Counted from the first letter of the stretch, positions 34,924 to 47,772 are shown. The stretch: 64,000 bases of DNA from Alphaproteobacteria bacterium (GCA_026990035.1 JALSIM010000005.1:1-64000), one strand, 5' to 3'. The notes: generated from the letters alone by a model not told the origin. Translations and numbers: made by a program.

Positions 34924-35844
34924 TCACGCCGGAAGGTCGAGGAACGTTCGCAGATGCCGGAAGGGCGACAGCTCGGGCGCGAGCCCCCTGCCCGCGAGCC
35001 AGGCGTCGAGCCGACGCAGCCCCCGACGGCCGCATTCCTCGCGTACCGCCATCCGCAGCAGAGCCGTCGCCTGCGCCCGAAGCCGTTCGTCGCGACCGCA
35101 ACCCCGGAGACCGGCTACTCTTTCCTCCAGAAGCTCGGCCAGCGTCTCGACGCCTTCGCCGGTGGCCGCGGAGACCGCACAGACCGGAACCTCCTCCGCG
35201 GTGATCAGCGCCATCGCCGCCTCCAGTTCCCGCCGGGTGCGCGCCGCCACCTCGCCGAGATCGGCCTTGGTGACGAGCAGGAGGTCGGGAATCTCGAGGA
35301 TTCCCGCCTTCATGAACTGGAGACCGTCGCCGGCTCCGGGCTGGACGGCGAGGAGGACGAGATCGGCGAGATCGCGGATGTCGCCTTCGGACTGTCCCAC
35401 CCCGACCGTTTCCACCACCACACGATCGAACAGGGCCCGCATCAGCACGACCATCGGCGCGCAGAGATCGGCGAGGCCGCCGAGGCGATCGCGGGCGGCC
35501 AGGGAGCGCAGGAACACGCCCTCGTCTCCGGGGTCGAGAGCGAGCCGGGTGCGATCCCCCAGAAGAGCCCCGCCCGAACGGCGGGAACTGGGATCGACGG
35601 CGAGAATGCCGACCGATCGGCCCCTCCGCCGCCAGGACCGGACGAGCCTCGAAAGGAGGCTGGATTTGCCGACACCCGGCGGCCCGGTGAGCCCGACGAC
35701 CGCCCCCGTGCCACGACACCAGGCCTCGTCGAGGAGGGACAGGGCCGGCTCGCCCAGGGGATCCGCCTCGAGCGAGGCGAGTGCGCGGACGAGAGCCCTC
35801 TTGCCGCCCTTCCGCAACCCGTCGAGGGCGTCCCGGCTCGCCAT
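34924..35844 (-). CDS. meaB: MeaB/ArgK-type GTPase
   Basis: A 306-residue G3E P-loop GTPase. Landmarks are VGLTGPPGVGKSSLLSRLV, VDPSSRRSGGALLGDRTRL, VVVETVGVGQSE and LLVTKADLGE. MeaB proteins load and protect adenosylcobalamin in methylmalonyl-CoA mutase. No mutase is next to it; instead its ATG directly follows the TAG of pyruvate phosphate dikinase with no spacer. It is expected to act in trans on a mutase elsewhere, and cobalamin synthesis genes occur elsewhere in this window. Confidence 0.9.
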   Translation of the reverse strand: MASRDALDGLRKGGKRALVRALASLEADPLGEPALSLLDEAWCRGTGAVVGLTGPPGVGKSSLLSRLVRSWRRRGRSVGILAVDPSSRRSGGALLGDRTRLALDPGDEGVFLRSLAARDRLGGLADLCAPMVVLMRALFDRVVVETVGVGQSEGDIRDLADLVLLAVQPGAGDGLQFMKAGILEIPDLLLVTKADLGEVAARTRRELEAAMALITAEEVPVCAVSAATGEGVETLAELLEERVAGLRGCGRDERLRAQATALLRMAVREECGRRGLRRLDAWLAGRGLAPELSPFRHLRTFLDLPA

Positions 35845-38523
<2,679 letters not shown>

Positions 38524-38569
38524 CGGTCCCCGATCTCCGTTCCTCCGCGATCCGCGGTGCACGAGACGA

Positions 38570-40642
38570 TCAGTCCTCCACCACCGAAAAGTCGGCGATG
38601 CGGTGGAAGAGCTCCTGCATCCGGGCGAGCAGCAGCAGGCGATTGCGGCGCAGTTCGGCTTCCTCGACGTTCACCCGGACGCGGTCGAAAAAGGCGTCGA
38701 CGGGGCGACGGAGGGCGGCCAGCGCCCGCATCGCCGCCTCGAAATCCTCGCTTTCCAGCCGGCCGAGGATGGCCTGCCGCGCCTCCTCCATCGCCTGCCA
38801 CAGCCGCTCCTCCTCGGGCTGCCGGAACAGCGCCGGATCGGGCCGTCCCCGGTAGCTGCGCCCGTCGCGCTTCTCCTCGATGGCGACGATGTTGGCCGCC
38901 CGGCGATGGGCGACGAGCAGGTTGCGCCCGTCCTCGCTGGCGAGAAAGGCCTCGAGCGCCCGCACCCGGGCCATCAGCCGCACGAGATCGTCGTCCCGTG
39001 CGGCCCCGAAGACGGCCCGGATGCGGTCGTGACGCACCCCGGTGTCCCGCAGATGGACCACCAGCCGGTCGGCGAGGAATTCGAGGAGTTCGCCGCCCAG
39101 GGCCTCGGCCTCGACATGGGCGAACCGGCTGCCGTAACCGCCGAGGGCCTCCCTGAACAGCTCCCGCAACCGCAGGCGGAGGCCGTTTTCGAGCACCAGC
39201 CTGACGATCCCCAAAGCCGCCCGCCTGAGCGCGAAGGGGTCCTTGGAGCCGGTGGGGCGGATTCCGGCGGCGAAGAAGCCCGCGAGGCTGTCGATCTTGT
39301 CGGCGAGGGCCACGGCGACGCTTTCCGGCGCCCGGGGACAGGCATCCTCCGGTCCCTGCGGGGCGTAATGTTCGGCGATCGCCCGCGCGATTTCCTCGGG
39401 CTCTCCCTGGGCCCGGGCGTAGTGCCCGCCCATGATCCCCTGCAGCTCCGGGAATTCGCCGACCATGCCGGTCACCAGATCGCACTTCGCGAGCAGCCCG
39501 GCCCGACGTGCCCGTTCCGGCCCGCAACCGGGCAGGCGCGGCGCCAGGGCGGCGGCCAGGGCGGCGAGCCGCTCCGCCTTCTCCCGCATGGTGCCGAGGC
39601 GGGCATGGAAGATCACCCGTTCGAGCTCGGGAAGACGCTCCTCGAGCCGCCGCCTCCGATCGTTCTCCCAGAAAAAGCGTGCATCCCAGAGGCGCGCCCG
39701 CAGGACCCGCTCGTTGCCGGCGACGATCGCCGCCCCCCCGTCGCGGGCCTCGATGTTGGCGACCAGCAGGAAGCGCGGGGCGAGCCGCCCGTCGCTCCCC
39801 CTCAGGGCGAGATAGCGCTGGTGCTGACGCATCGAGACCGTCAGCACTTCCTCGGGCAGGGACATGGCCTCGGGATCGATCCGCCCGGCCAGCACCACCG
39901 GCCATTCGACGAGTCCGGCGAGTTCGGCGAAAAGCGCCTCGTCCGGTACCACCGACAACCCTTCCGCCGCCGCCAGCCGGGCCGCGCGATCCCGGATCAG
40001 GCGCTCCCGCTCCTCGGGATCGCGGATCACGAAGGCCCCGCGGAGCGCCTCCTCGTGGACGTCCGGATGGTCGATGGCGATCGCCGCCGGGGCCATGAAC
40101 CGATGGCCGAAGGTCACCCGGCCGCTCGCGATGCCGGCGAAGGTGAAGGGCACGATTTCCCCGTCGAACAGGCAGAGGATGGCGTGCAGAGGGCGCACCC
40201 AGCGCTGCTCGCCTTCCCCCCAACGCATGGATTTCGGCCAGGGAAACCGTTCCAGCATCGCCGGCAGGGCCTCGGCCAGGGCTTTGGTGGCGGGTCTCCC
40301 CGTCTCGTGGATCCGGGCGAAGAGGATCTTTCCCTTGCGGTCCTCCCGTTCGCAGAGCTCGTAGTCGAGCCCTTCGAGGCTGCGCAGGAACCCCTGCCGC
40401 GCCTGCTCAGGCGCCGCCACCCGCGGCCCGCGGCGCTCGACCACCCGATCCGGCTGGCGCACGGGCAGACCCGAGACGGCGATGCCGAGGCGGCGGGGCG
40501 TGGCCCAGCTCCGGAGTTTTTCGAAGGCGAGATCGGCCTCCCCGAGCAGGGCCGCCGTCAGCCGTTCCAGCTCGCCGCGGGCCCGTGGCTGCATCCCCGC
40601 CGGGATTTCCTCGGAGAACAGCTCGAGCAGCAGCTCAGCCAT
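38570..40642 (-). CDS. glyS: Glycyl-tRNA synthetase beta subunit
   Basis: A 690-residue beta subunit of the alpha2beta2 glycyl-tRNA synthetase; it recognises the tRNA. The start at 40642 ([20 protein letters not shown]) is the family N-terminus and overlaps the glyQ stop by 8 nt. Characteristic segments are [41 protein letters not shown], and the HD-like centre with [13 protein letters not shown] and [14 protein letters not shown]. Confidence 0.96.
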   Translation of the reverse strand: MAELLLELFSEEIPAGMQPRARGELERLTAALLGEADLAFEKLRSWATPRRLGIAVSGLPVRQPDRVVERRGPRVAAPEQARQGFLRSLEGLDYELCEREDRKGKILFARIHETGRPATKALAEALPAMLERFPWPKSMRWGEGEQRWVRPLHAILCLFDGEIVPFTFAGIASGRVTFGHRFMAPAAIAIDHPDVHEEALRGAFVIRDPEERERLIRDRAARLAAAEGLSVVPDEALFAELAGLVEWPVVLAGRIDPEAMSLPEEVLTVSMRQHQRYLALRGSDGRLAPRFLLVANIEARDGGAAIVAGNERVLRARLWDARFFWENDRRRRLEERLPELERVIFHARLGTMREKAERLAALAAALAPRLPGCGPERARRAGLLAKCDLVTGMVGEFPELQGIMGGHYARAQGEPEEIARAIAEHYAPQGPEDACPRAPESVAVALADKIDSLAGFFAAGIRPTGSKDPFALRRAALGIVRLVLENGLRLRLRELFREALGGYGSRFAHVEAEALGGELLEFLADRLVVHLRDTGVRHDRIRAVFGAARDDDLVRLMARVRALEAFLASEDGRNLLVAHRRAANIVAIEEKRDGRSYRGRPDPALFRQPEEERLWQAMEEARQAILGRLESEDFEAAMRALAALRRPVDAFFDRVRVNVEEAELRRNRLLLLARMQELFHRIADFSVVED

Positions 40643-41516
40643 CCCCGGCTCCGGCGGTCCGGGAGGCGATCCAGGCCTCGGCACAGGCCCTCGCCAGCGC
40701 CCGCACGCGGCCGATGTAGGCCTGGCGTTCGGCGACCCCGATCACCCCCCGGGCATCCAGCAGGTTGAACAGATGGCTGGCCTTGAGGACCTGATCGTAG
40801 GCCGGCAGCGGCAGTCCGCTTTCGAGCACGTGCCGGCATTCGCGTTCGGCATCTTCGAAATGACGGAACAGCATGTCGGTGTCGGCCAGTTCGAAATTGT
40901 ATTTCGAATATTCCCGCTCGCTCTGCAGGAAGACGTCGCGGTAGGTGACTCCGGCACCGTTCCAGTCGAGATCGAACACGTTCTCGACCCCCTGGACGTA
41001 CATGGCGAGACGTTCCAGCCCGTAGGTCAGCTCGCCCGACACCGGCCGGCAGTCGATGCCCCCCACCTGCTGGAAATAGGTGAACTGGGTGACCTCCATC
41101 CCGTCGCACCAGACCTCCCAGCCGAGTCCCCAGGCACCGAGGGTGGGACTCTCCCAGTCGTCCTCGACGAAGCGGAGATCGTGCAGGCCGGGATCGATGC
41201 CGAGCGCGTAGAGGCTCTGGAGATAGAGCTCCTGGATGTCCGGCGGCGAGGGTTTGAGGATCACCTGGAACTGATAGTAGTGCTGCAGGCGATTGGGATT
41301 TTCGCCGTAGCGGCCGTCGGTCGGCCGCCGCGAGGGCTGCACGTAGGCGGCCTTCCAAGGCTCGGGGCCGAGCGCCCGCAGGGTGGTGGCCGGATGGAAG
41401 GTTCCGGCCCCCACCTCCATGTCGTAAGGCTGGAGCAGGATGCAGCCCCGCTCCCCCCAGTACCGCTGCAGGCGCAGGACCAGTTCCTGGAAGGAGCGCG
41501 GCGCTTCGATGCTCAC
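40635..41516 (-). CDS. glyQ: Glycyl-tRNA synthetase alpha subunit
   Basis: A 293-residue catalytic alpha subunit. It begins at GTG 41516 with [20 protein letters not shown], and contains the signature [19 protein letters not shown] and [28 protein letters not shown], split here only for description. Length is normal. It is translationally coupled to glyS. Confidence 0.96.
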   Translation of the reverse strand: MSIEAPRSFQELVLRLQRYWGERGCILLQPYDMEVGAGTFHPATTLRALGPEPWKAAYVQPSRRPTDGRYGENPNRLQHYYQFQVILKPSPPDIQELYLQSLYALGIDPGLHDLRFVEDDWESPTLGAWGLGWEVWCDGMEVTQFTYFQQVGGIDCRPVSGELTYGLERLAMYVQGVENVFDLDWNGAGVTYRDVFLQSEREYSKYNFELADTDMLFRHFEDAERECRHVLESGLPLPAYDQVLKASHLFNLLDARGVIGVAERQAYIGRVRALARACAEAWIASRTAGAGDG

Positions 41517-41601
41517 CGATCGTCGGCCCGTCTCGTTTCGCCGCGCGCGCGCGCCGGCTCGTTGTGCAGTGCGAAAAGCCTAGACGGCCCGCGATTCGCG
41601 G

Positions 41602-41871
41602 TCAAGTCGAGGCGGGCGGCCGCGGGGGTTGGAGCCGGCATTCCTCGCGCGAAGGACAGTCGGTGCCCGGCGGCACGTAGGCGCCGCATTCCCGGCAGGG
41701 GACGAGATCCACGGCCGTCCGCTCCGACGGTTTCCGCCAGCGGGACCGGCGCTGCCCGCCGGCTGTCACCGCCTGTTTCCGCTCCCGCGCCTGGAGGAAC
41801 TTGAAGACCCGCCAGACGCCGGCGATCACGAGGACGGTGAACAGCAGCTTGGAGAGGGAGAAGCCGAACAT
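41602..41871 (-). CDS. Small single-pass membrane protein with Cys pairs (PP0621-like)
   Basis: An 89-residue protein. ATG 41871 starts a hydrophobic helix (GFSLSKLLFTVLVIAGVW) followed by a basic linker and a four-Cys tail VPCRECGAYVPPGTDCPSRE, which looks like a small zinc ribbon. The shape of one N-terminal helix plus PCxxCGxYxP resembles PP0621-family proteins of unknown function. It lies between glyQ and the S49 peptidase, all in one direction, a position conserved in related genomes as far as I recall. A longer frame from 41922 lacks a better start. Confidence 0.75.
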   Translation of the reverse strand: MFGFSLSKLLFTVLVIAGVWRVFKFLQARERKQAVTAGGQRRSRWRKPSERTAVDLVPCRECGAYVPPGTDCPSREECRLQPPRPPAST

Positions 41872-41964
41872 GCGAAGCTCCGATCTGCTTCGCCAACTTA
41901 GATCCCCCGGGCGAAAGCGCAACGTCCCCGCCGGCGTTCCGCCACCGGGGGAGGTGGCGGTTCG

Positions 41965-42804
41965 TCAGAGACCGTAGCGACTCCGGAGAAGCCGTTCTTC
42001 GACCCGCTCCAGAAGAGCGTCCGCCAGGGCCTCGCCGGCGCCGGCGGGAGAGAAACCGCGCCACCAGGGCTGTCGGGGCGGATTGACGAGACGCAAGCGC
42101 AGCCTGTCGCCGTAGCGCGCGCGCAGGATGTTCCGCATCTCCCCGAGTCCGTCGACGAGACCGAACCCCTCGGCCCGCTGTCCGCTCCACACCCGGCCAC
42201 TGAACAGCTCCTCCTCGGCGATCCGGAGACGTCCACCGCGCCGCTCGCGGACGAAGGTCTTGAACCGCTCGTAGAGATCCTCCTGGAGCTCGTCGAGGAC
42301 CGCCAGATCCTCGGGGCGTTCCTCGCGGAAGGGATCGAGGAAGGCCTTGCGATCCCCCTTGGTGTGCACCCGCCGCTCGATGCCCAGCCGCCCGATCGCC
42401 TCGGTGAAGCCGAACCCGGCACTGATGACACCGATGCTGCCGAGGATCGAGCAGGGATCGGCGTGAATCTCGTCGGCCGCACAAGCGAGCCAGTAGCCGC
42501 CGGAAGCAGCGATGTCCTCGACGAAGGCCAGAACCGGGAGCTTCCTTTCCGCCGCCAGGGCACGGATCCGGGCGGCGATCAGCGAGGCCTGGGCCGCCGA
42601 GCCGCCCGGACTGTCGATGACGAGGGCCACCGCCACCGCCCCCCGTACGGCGAAGGCCCGGCGCAGCGGGCGGTCGAGAGCGGCGAGCGAAAGCCCGCCG
42701 CGCCTGAGCGGCGGCATCCCGATCACTCCCGCCATGCGGACCACCGGCACCACCGGCCGGCGGCGCAGGGGCGTCAGCGAGGCGAGGCGTTCGCCGAGGA
42801 TCAT
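41965..42804 (-). CDS. S49 family peptidase (SppA/SohB-like)
   Basis: A 279-residue serine peptidase of the signal-peptide-peptidase A family. It has ALVIDSPGGSAAQASLIA, the serine nucleophile region DIAASGGYWLACAADEI, and GSIGVISAGFGF. No membrane anchor is visible at the N-terminus, so it may be cytoplasmic or peripherally bound. Such enzymes clear signal peptides or damaged membrane proteins. The start at 42804 overlaps the methyltransferase stop by 4 nt. Confidence 0.88.
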   Translation of the reverse strand: MILGERLASLTPLRRRPVVPVVRMAGVIGMPPLRRGGLSLAALDRPLRRAFAVRGAVAVALVIDSPGGSAAQASLIAARIRALAAERKLPVLAFVEDIAASGGYWLACAADEIHADPCSILGSIGVISAGFGFTEAIGRLGIERRVHTKGDRKAFLDPFREERPEDLAVLDELQEDLYERFKTFVRERRGGRLRIAEEELFSGRVWSGQRAEGFGLVDGLGEMRNILRARYGDRLRLRLVNPPRQPWWRGFSPAGAGEALADALLERVEERLLRSRYGL

Positions 42805-43574
42805 CGCGTTTCTCCGCGGTCGGGAGGAAGGAGCTCGAGCGCCGCCGCCTCCCGCAACACCGCCGCCGCCTCCGGCGTGAACCCGCCGTCGGGCCGGTGC
42901 AGCACCAGACCGCGCAGCAGCCGCGAGGGGCTCCGCACCCCCTTGCGGGCGAGCAGCAGCAGCCGGTTCGCCGCCCCGGCGTCGCCCCGCGGCCAGAGCG
43001 GGAACAGCCGCAGATCGCCGCATCCGGCGGCGACCGCACGGACGAGCTCGGCGAGGCGGTCACCGCGATGGATCACCAGCAGATGGCCCCGCGGGGCGAG
43101 GCGCCGCAGGCAGGCCGCGATCCAGGTCGCGAGCGGCAGGCTCTCGACGGTCGCGGAACGCCGTTCGGGCGCCGCCGGCGTGCCGCGACCCGCGGCGCCG
43201 TATGGCGGATTGGTCATCACCAGATCGAAGGTCAACCGCCGCAGCTCGGCGGGCGGGTCGGCGAGATCTCCGCCGAGCACGCGGATGCGGTCGGAAAAGC
43301 CGTTGTCCCGGACGTTGCGCTCGAGCAGGGCCAGCATCTCCGGATCCCGTTCCAGGGCGACGATCCGGCAGTCCGCGAGCCGCGCCGCGAGACAGAGGCT
43401 CGCCGCTCCGGTACCGGCGCCGGCATCGAGCACCAGATCGATCCCGCGCGAGGGCACCGCCGCCGCCAGCAGCACCGGATCGATGGCCACCCGGTAGCCC
43501 TTCACGGGCTGCGAAAGACGGATCCTTCCGCCGAGCAGACGGTCGGCACCGACGAGGGCGGCCTCAGCCGTCAT
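42801..43574 (-). CDS. tRNA1(Val) adenine-N6 methyltransferase-like protein
   Basis: A 257-residue class I methyltransferase. The AdoMet motif I is VLDAGAGTGAASLCLAARL, an acidic motif II lies in IVALERDPEM, and the amino-methylating tetrapeptide is NPPY in LVMTNPPYGAAG. Together with the N-terminal RIRLSQPVKGYRVAIDPVLLAAAV this matches the TrmN6/YfiC group that modifies adenine 37 in tRNA1(Val). It overlaps both neighbours by a few bases. Confidence 0.85.
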   Translation of the reverse strand: MTAEAALVGADRLLGGRIRLSQPVKGYRVAIDPVLLAAAVPSRGIDLVLDAGAGTGAASLCLAARLADCRIVALERDPEMLALLERNVRDNGFSDRIRVLGGDLADPPAELRRLTFDLVMTNPPYGAAGRGTPAAPERRSATVESLPLATWIAACLRRLAPRGHLLVIHRGDRLAELVRAVAAGCGDLRLFPLWPRGDAGAANRLLLLARKGVRSPSRLLRGLVLHRPDGGFTPEAAAVLREAAALELLPPDRGETR

Positions 43575-43785
43575 CCTCGATCTCGCGGCGGGCCCGATCG
43601 AGCAGCCAGCGGGCCCGCGGGGCTTCGTCCTCGCGAACCATGAGGCGCCGGCAGATGGCGCTGATGCTCCCTTCGAGAGCGCTCGTCTGCTCGTCGAACA
43701 CGAGGGTGTCGATACCCGCTTCCTCGAGCAACGCCCGGGCCCAGGACAGCATCACGAGATCGTTGGTACGCAACAGCTCGATCAC
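43564..43785 (-). CDS. DUF2007 protein
   Basis: A 73-residue protein starting at GTG 43785 (IELLRTNDLVMLSWARALLEE), containing AGIDTLVFDEQTSALEG and a C-terminal RLMVREDEAPRARWLL. This is the DUF2007 pattern (a small alpha-beta domain with predicted signal-transducing or ligand-binding role). It heads the four-gene run DUF2007 - methyltransferase - S49 peptidase - small membrane protein and is divergent from the polyprenyl synthase. Confidence 0.85.
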   Translation of the reverse strand: MIELLRTNDLVMLSWARALLEEAGIDTLVFDEQTSALEGSISAICRRLMVREDEAPRARWLLDRARREIEDDG

Positions 43786-43906
43786 CGCGGACGATCCCTC
43801 TGCGACGCTCCCGACCGGGTCCCGGGTTTGCCAGAGCACGGGCGCGCGTGCTAGCTCTTCGTGAGGCAACCCGAACCGTCCGGCCTCGCAACAGGAGTCG
43901 GTCTCC

Positions 43907-44929
43907 GTGAACGCGACCCCCGCCACCAACATAGCGACGGCGCCCGAGGTGGGCCAGAAGTTCCAGCGGGCGCGCGAACTGGTGGCCGCCGATCTCCTCG
44001 AGGTCAACCGGCTGATCCTCGAGCATCTGCAGAGCCAGGTCCCCCTCATCCCGGAACTGGCGCGCCATCTGATCGCCGCCGGGGGCAAGCGCATCCGGCC
44101 CGTGCTGACGCTGCTCGCGGCCCGCCTCTGCGGCTACCGGGGCCGCCGCCACATCGGCCTCGCCACCGCGGTGGAGTTCATTCACACCGCCACCCTCCTG
44201 CACGACGATGTGGTGGACGAAAGCGGCCTGCGCCGCGGCAATCCGACAGCCAATTCGGTCTGGGGCAACAAGGCTCCCGTACTGGTGGGGGATTTTCTCT
44301 TCTCCCGCGCCTTCCAGCTCATGGTCGCCGACGGCAGCCTCGAGGTGCTGCGGATCCTTTCGGAAGCCTCGGCGGTGATCGCCGAGGGCGAGGTCGCCCA
44401 GCTCATCACCAGCAACGACACGGGCATCCAGGAGGAGGATTATCTCCGGGTGATCCGGGCCAAGACCGCGACCCTCTTCCGGGCCGCCTGCCGGATCGGC
44501 GCCGTCGTCGCCGAACGCCCCGAGGAGGAGGCCCGGGCACTCGCCGACTACGGCGAAGCGCTGGGCATCGCCTTCCAGCTCGTCGACGACGCCCTCGACT
44601 ATGGCGCCGAGCGGGCGGTCCTCGGCAAGGATGTCGGTGACGACTTCCGGGACGGGAAGATCACCCTGCCGATCCTCATCGCCTTCGCCCGCGGTACCGA
44701 GGCCGAACGTGCCTTCTGGCGCCGGACCCTCGAGGAGCTCGACCAGCAGCCCGGCGATCTCGAACGCGCCCTCGAGATCCTGCGGCGACGCGGGGCGCTG
44801 CGCGAAACCGTGGAGCGGGCCGCAGGCTACGGCGAGACGGCCCGCCGCCAGCTCGAGCGCTTCCCCGCGGGACCGGCCAGGGAGGCGCTCTCGGGCCTCG
44901 TCGATTTCTGCGTCGCACGGGCCTTCTGA
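43907..44929 (+). CDS. ispB: Polyprenyl (octaprenyl-type) diphosphate synthase
   Basis: A 340-residue trans-prenyltransferase building the ubiquinone side chain. It starts at GTG 43907, 9 nt after AGGAG. The first Asp-rich motif is LLHDDVVDESGLRRGNPTAN, the second LVDDALDYG, and GGKRIRPVL is the family N-terminal signature. Chain length cannot be read with certainty; alphaproteobacteria commonly make ten-unit chains, so decaprenyl is equally possible. Confidence 0.93.
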   Translation: MNATPATNIATAPEVGQKFQRARELVAADLLEVNRLILEHLQSQVPLIPELARHLIAAGGKRIRPVLTLLAARLCGYRGRRHIGLATAVEFIHTATLLHDDVVDESGLRRGNPTANSVWGNKAPVLVGDFLFSRAFQLMVADGSLEVLRILSEASAVIAEGEVAQLITSNDTGIQEEDYLRVIRAKTATLFRAACRIGAVVAERPEEEARALADYGEALGIAFQLVDDALDYGAERAVLGKDVGDDFRDGKITLPILIAFARGTEAERAFWRRTLEELDQQPGDLERALEILRRRGALRETVERAAGYGETARRQLERFPAGPAREALSGLVDFCVARAF

Positions 44930-44980
44930 GGCGATCGCGGGCTTGCCGAGGCGCCCCCGGAACACTATAGAAAGCCGCGC

Positions 44981-45057
44981 CGGAGTGTAGCTCAGCCTGG
45001 TAGAGCACCGCCTTCGGGAGGCGGGGGTCGGGCGTTCAAATCGCCCCACTCCGACCA
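44981..45057 (+). tRNA. tRNA-Pro(CGG)
   Basis: A complete 77-nt cloverleaf with encoded CCA. The acceptor arms are CGGAGTG and CACTCCG, the D arm contains AGCTCAGCCTGGTAGAGC, and the anticodon arm is CCGCC-TTCGGGA-GGCGG with anticodon CGG. The variable loop is GGGTC and the T arm contains GTTCAAATC. It reads Pro codon CCG, the commonest Pro codon in such GC-rich genes. Confidence 0.98.
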
Positions 45058-45128
45058 TGCGTCACCGCCGGGCTTTCGCGAAGCGGCCGGGCATGCCGGA
45101 ACCGGGGCGTGCCGAGCGGAGCGCCGCC

Positions 45129-45761
45129 ATGATCGAACTCCTCTATTTCGCCAATCCCATGTGCTCCTGGTGCTGGGGATTCGCACCCTCGCTGCGCGCC
45201 CTGCGGGAAACTCATCCCGATCTGGTGGTCAATCTGGCCACCGGCAGCCTCGGCGCCGGGCGCGCGGCGCCGATGAACGAGGCGGACAAGACCGATCTGC
45301 GGGAACACTGGCGGAAGGTGCGGGAGCGGAGCGGCCAGCCCTTCGATTTCGCCTTCTTCACCCGCGAGGGTTTCGTCTACGACACCGAACCTCCCTGCCG
45401 GGCCTTCGCCCTGCTGCGCCATCGTTACCCGGCATTGGCCACCGCCTGTCTCGAGAGGCTCCAGGAACGTTTCTACGGCCACGGCGAGGACATCACCGAG
45501 CCCGCCGTCCTGCGCCGGGTCTGTGGCGAGTTCGGCATTCCCGGCGCGACCTTCGATGCCGCCTTCGGGGATCCCACCCTCGCCCGGGAGGTGAGCCGGG
45601 AATGGGAGCAGACCGCCCGTCTCGGGGTCACCGGCTACCCGACCCTGCTCGCTCTCCACCGCGGCCGGGCGCAGGTGCTGACCGTCGGCTGGTGCGCTCC
45701 CGAAGAGCTCGTCCGGCGCTTCGCCGTTCTCGCCGACGCCGGCCGGTCCGCGGCGCCATGA
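45129..45761 (+). CDS. DsbA-like thioredoxin-fold protein with CSWCW motif
   Basis: A 210-residue protein. The ATG at 45129 gives MIELLYFANPMCSWCWGF, with the active-site pair C-S-W-C right after the first strand, an inserted helical domain and the cis-Pro loop GVTGYPTLLAL. There is no signal peptide, so it is cytoplasmic, like the FrnE/2-hydroxychromene-isomerase branch of the DsbA superfamily. It overlaps the FolE-like gene by 4 nt, so the two are co-translated and may work together. Confidence 0.85.
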   Translation: MIELLYFANPMCSWCWGFAPSLRALRETHPDLVVNLATGSLGAGRAAPMNEADKTDLREHWRKVRERSGQPFDFAFFTREGFVYDTEPPCRAFALLRHRYPALATACLERLQERFYGHGEDITEPAVLRRVCGEFGIPGATFDAAFGDPTLAREVSREWEQTARLGVTGYPTLLALHRGRAQVLTVGWCAPEELVRRFAVLADAGRSAAP

Positions 45762-46348
45762 AGCGGCCCGCGCGGACGGAGGTGGAGGCCGCGGTCCGTA
45801 CCCTGATCGCTCACGCCGGCGACGATCCCGCCCGCCCCGGGCTCGCGGAGACGCCCTCCCGGGTGGTCGATGCCTTCACGACCGCTTTCTCCGGTTACGG
45901 ACGGGATCCCCGGGCCGCCCTCGGCGCACCGCTGCCCGCCGGCCGGGCCGCCGGCCAGCTCGTCGTCCTGCGCGATCTGCCGTTCCTGTCCTACTGCGAA
46001 CATCACCTCGCCCCCTTCTTCGGGACGGCGACGGTGGCCTTCGAGGCCGCCGAGCTGCTGGTCGGCATCGGCCATCTCGCCGACCTCGTCACCGTCCTCG
46101 CCCGCCGGCTCCAGCTCCAGGAACGGCTGACCGAAGAAATCGCGGATGTTCTGGCGCGGGTCCTGGCCCCACGGGGGATCGCCGTACTCCTCGACGCCAC
46201 CCACACCTGCCTGCATCTCCACCATCCGCGGGCGGGACCGGGCCGCCTGCGCACCCTCCACCTGTCCGGCAGCCTGCGCGAACGGGCGGCTTCGTTCCCG
46301 GCCCTGTTCGGGGGCGATGCCGGGGCGGCTCAGAGTGGCAGCGTATAG
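45758..46348 (+). CDS. GTP cyclohydrolase I (FolE) homologue with altered triphosphate-binding site
   Basis: A 196-residue T-fold protein clearly related to FolE. It keeps RPGLAETPSRVVDAF, the zinc/catalytic set C80, H82, H83 (SYCEHH), H149 and C151 (THTC), and the guanine-recognising RRLQLQERLT (Q121, E122). The residues that bind the GTP triphosphate in the E. coli enzyme differ: GLSKxxR has become GIGHLAD (H106, D109 for K136, R139), and the later R185 is H155 in CLHLHHP. A canonical GTP reaction is therefore doubtful; zinc and base recognition remain. Substrate unknown. It is coupled to a CSWCW protein, and its 3' end overlaps the convergent aldehyde dehydrogenase by 19 nt. Confidence 0.85.
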   Translation: MKRPARTEVEAAVRTLIAHAGDDPARPGLAETPSRVVDAFTTAFSGYGRDPRAALGAPLPAGRAAGQLVVLRDLPFLSYCEHHLAPFFGTATVAFEAAELLVGIGHLADLVTVLARRLQLQERLTEEIADVLARVLAPRGIAVLLDATHTCLHLHHPRAGPGRLRTLHLSGSLRERAASFPALFGGDAGAAQSGSV

Positions 46349-47772
46349 GCCGTCTTGACGGTGGTGTAGAATTCCGCCGCGTAGCGTCCCTGTTCGCGAG
46401 GCCCGTAGGAGCTCGCCTTGCGGCCGCCGAAGGGCACGTGATAGTCGACCCCGGCGGTCGGCAGGTTGACCATCACCATGCCGGCCTGTGAATGGGTCCG
46501 GAAATGGGCCGCATGCTTCAGGGACCGGGTGCAGATCCCGCTGGAGAGACCGAAGCGGGTGTCGTTGGCGACGGCGAGGGCCTCCTCGTAATCGGCCACC
46601 CGGATCACCGCGGCGATCGGGCCGAAGATCTCCTCCCGATTGATCCGCATGTCGTTCCGGGTCTCCACGAACAGAGCCGGCTCCAGGAAGAAGCCACGGG
46701 TCGGCCGGTCCAGCAGGCGACCACCCCAGGCGAGCTTCGCCCCCTCCTGCCTGCCGATCTCCAGATAGCGCAGATCCTGGTCGAGCTGGTTGCGATCGAC
46801 GACCGGTCCGATTTGGGTACCTTCCTCGAGCGCGTGCCCCACCACCAGATCCTTCATCGCGGCGATCATCGCCTCCACGAAGCGATCGTGGATCCCGGCG
46901 GTGACGATCAGCCGCGAGCTCGCCGTACAGCGCTGCCCGGTGGAGTAGAAGGCGCCCTGGACGGCGCAGTTCACGGCATTCTCGAGATCGGCGTCGTCCA
47001 GCACGACGAGCGGGTTCTTGCCTCCCATCTCGAGTTGGAACTTCTTCATCGAGGCGGCGCAGGCGGCGGCGATGCGGCGGCCGGTCTCCACCGATCCGGT
47101 GAAGCTCACGGCATCGATCTCCGGCGCCTCCAGGATGGCTTCGCCGACCACCGAGCCCCGTCCCATCACCAGATTGAAGACCCCCGCCGGCAGCCCGGCC
47201 CGGCTGATGATCTCGGCCAGCGCCCAGGCGCTTCCCGGGACCAGGTCCGCCGGCTTGAAGACGACGCAGTTGCCGAACGCCAGAGCCGGAGCGATCTTCC
47301 AGGCGGGAATGGCGATCGGGAAGTTCCATGGGGTGATCAGCCCCACCACCCCGACCGGCTCGCGGGACATTTCCACCGAGATGCCGGGGCGCACCGAGGG
47401 CACCGCCTCGCCGCCGAGCCGCAGGCACTCGCCGGCGAAGAACTTGAAGATCTGCCCCGCCCGGACGACCTCGCCGATCCCCTCGGGCAGGGTCTTGCCC
47501 TCCTCGCGGGACAGCAGGCGGCCGAGTTCCTCCTTGCGGGCCAGGATCTCGCTGCCGATTCGATCGAGGATGTCGGCGCGCTGCTGGATGCCGCTGCGGC
47601 CCCAGGCCGGAGCCGCGGCCCGGGCCGCCTCGATCGCCCGTCGGGTGAGTTCGCGATCGGCGTAGGCGTATTCGCCGATCACATCCTCGAGATCCGACGG
47701 GTCGAGGTTGCGGGCGACGGACGCCCCTTCGACCCAGGCGCCGCCGATGTAGAGCCGATGCAGACTGGTCAC
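46330..47772 (-). CDS. Aldehyde dehydrogenase (NAD(P)-dependent)
   Basis: A 480-residue aldehyde dehydrogenase. The start is GTG 47772 behind GGGGGAGGAAGG. Cofactor and catalytic motifs are [32 protein letters not shown], the general base in [16 protein letters not shown] and the nucleophile in GQRCTASSR. The closest match by eye is the group with alpha-ketoglutaric semialdehyde dehydrogenase, used in sugar-acid and hydroxyproline breakdown. It shares a 4-nt overlap with cobT, an unexplained pairing. Confidence 0.9.
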   Translation of the reverse strand: MTSLHRLYIGGAWVEGASVARNLDPSDLEDVIGEYAYADRELTRRAIEAARAAAPAWGRSGIQQRADILDRIGSEILARKEELGRLLSREEGKTLPEGIGEVVRAGQIFKFFAGECLRLGGEAVPSVRPGISVEMSREPVGVVGLITPWNFPIAIPAWKIAPALAFGNCVVFKPADLVPGSAWALAEIISRAGLPAGVFNLVMGRGSVVGEAILEAPEIDAVSFTGSVETGRRIAAACAASMKKFQLEMGGKNPLVVLDDADLENAVNCAVQGAFYSTGQRCTASSRLIVTAGIHDRFVEAMIAAMKDLVVGHALEEGTQIGPVVDRNQLDQDLRYLEIGRQEGAKLAWGGRLLDRPTRGFFLEPALFVETRNDMRINREEIFGPIAAVIRVADYEEALAVANDTRFGLSSGICTRSLKHAAHFRTHSQAGMVMVNLPTAGVDYHVPFGGRKASSYGPREQGRYAAEFYTTVKTAYTLPL

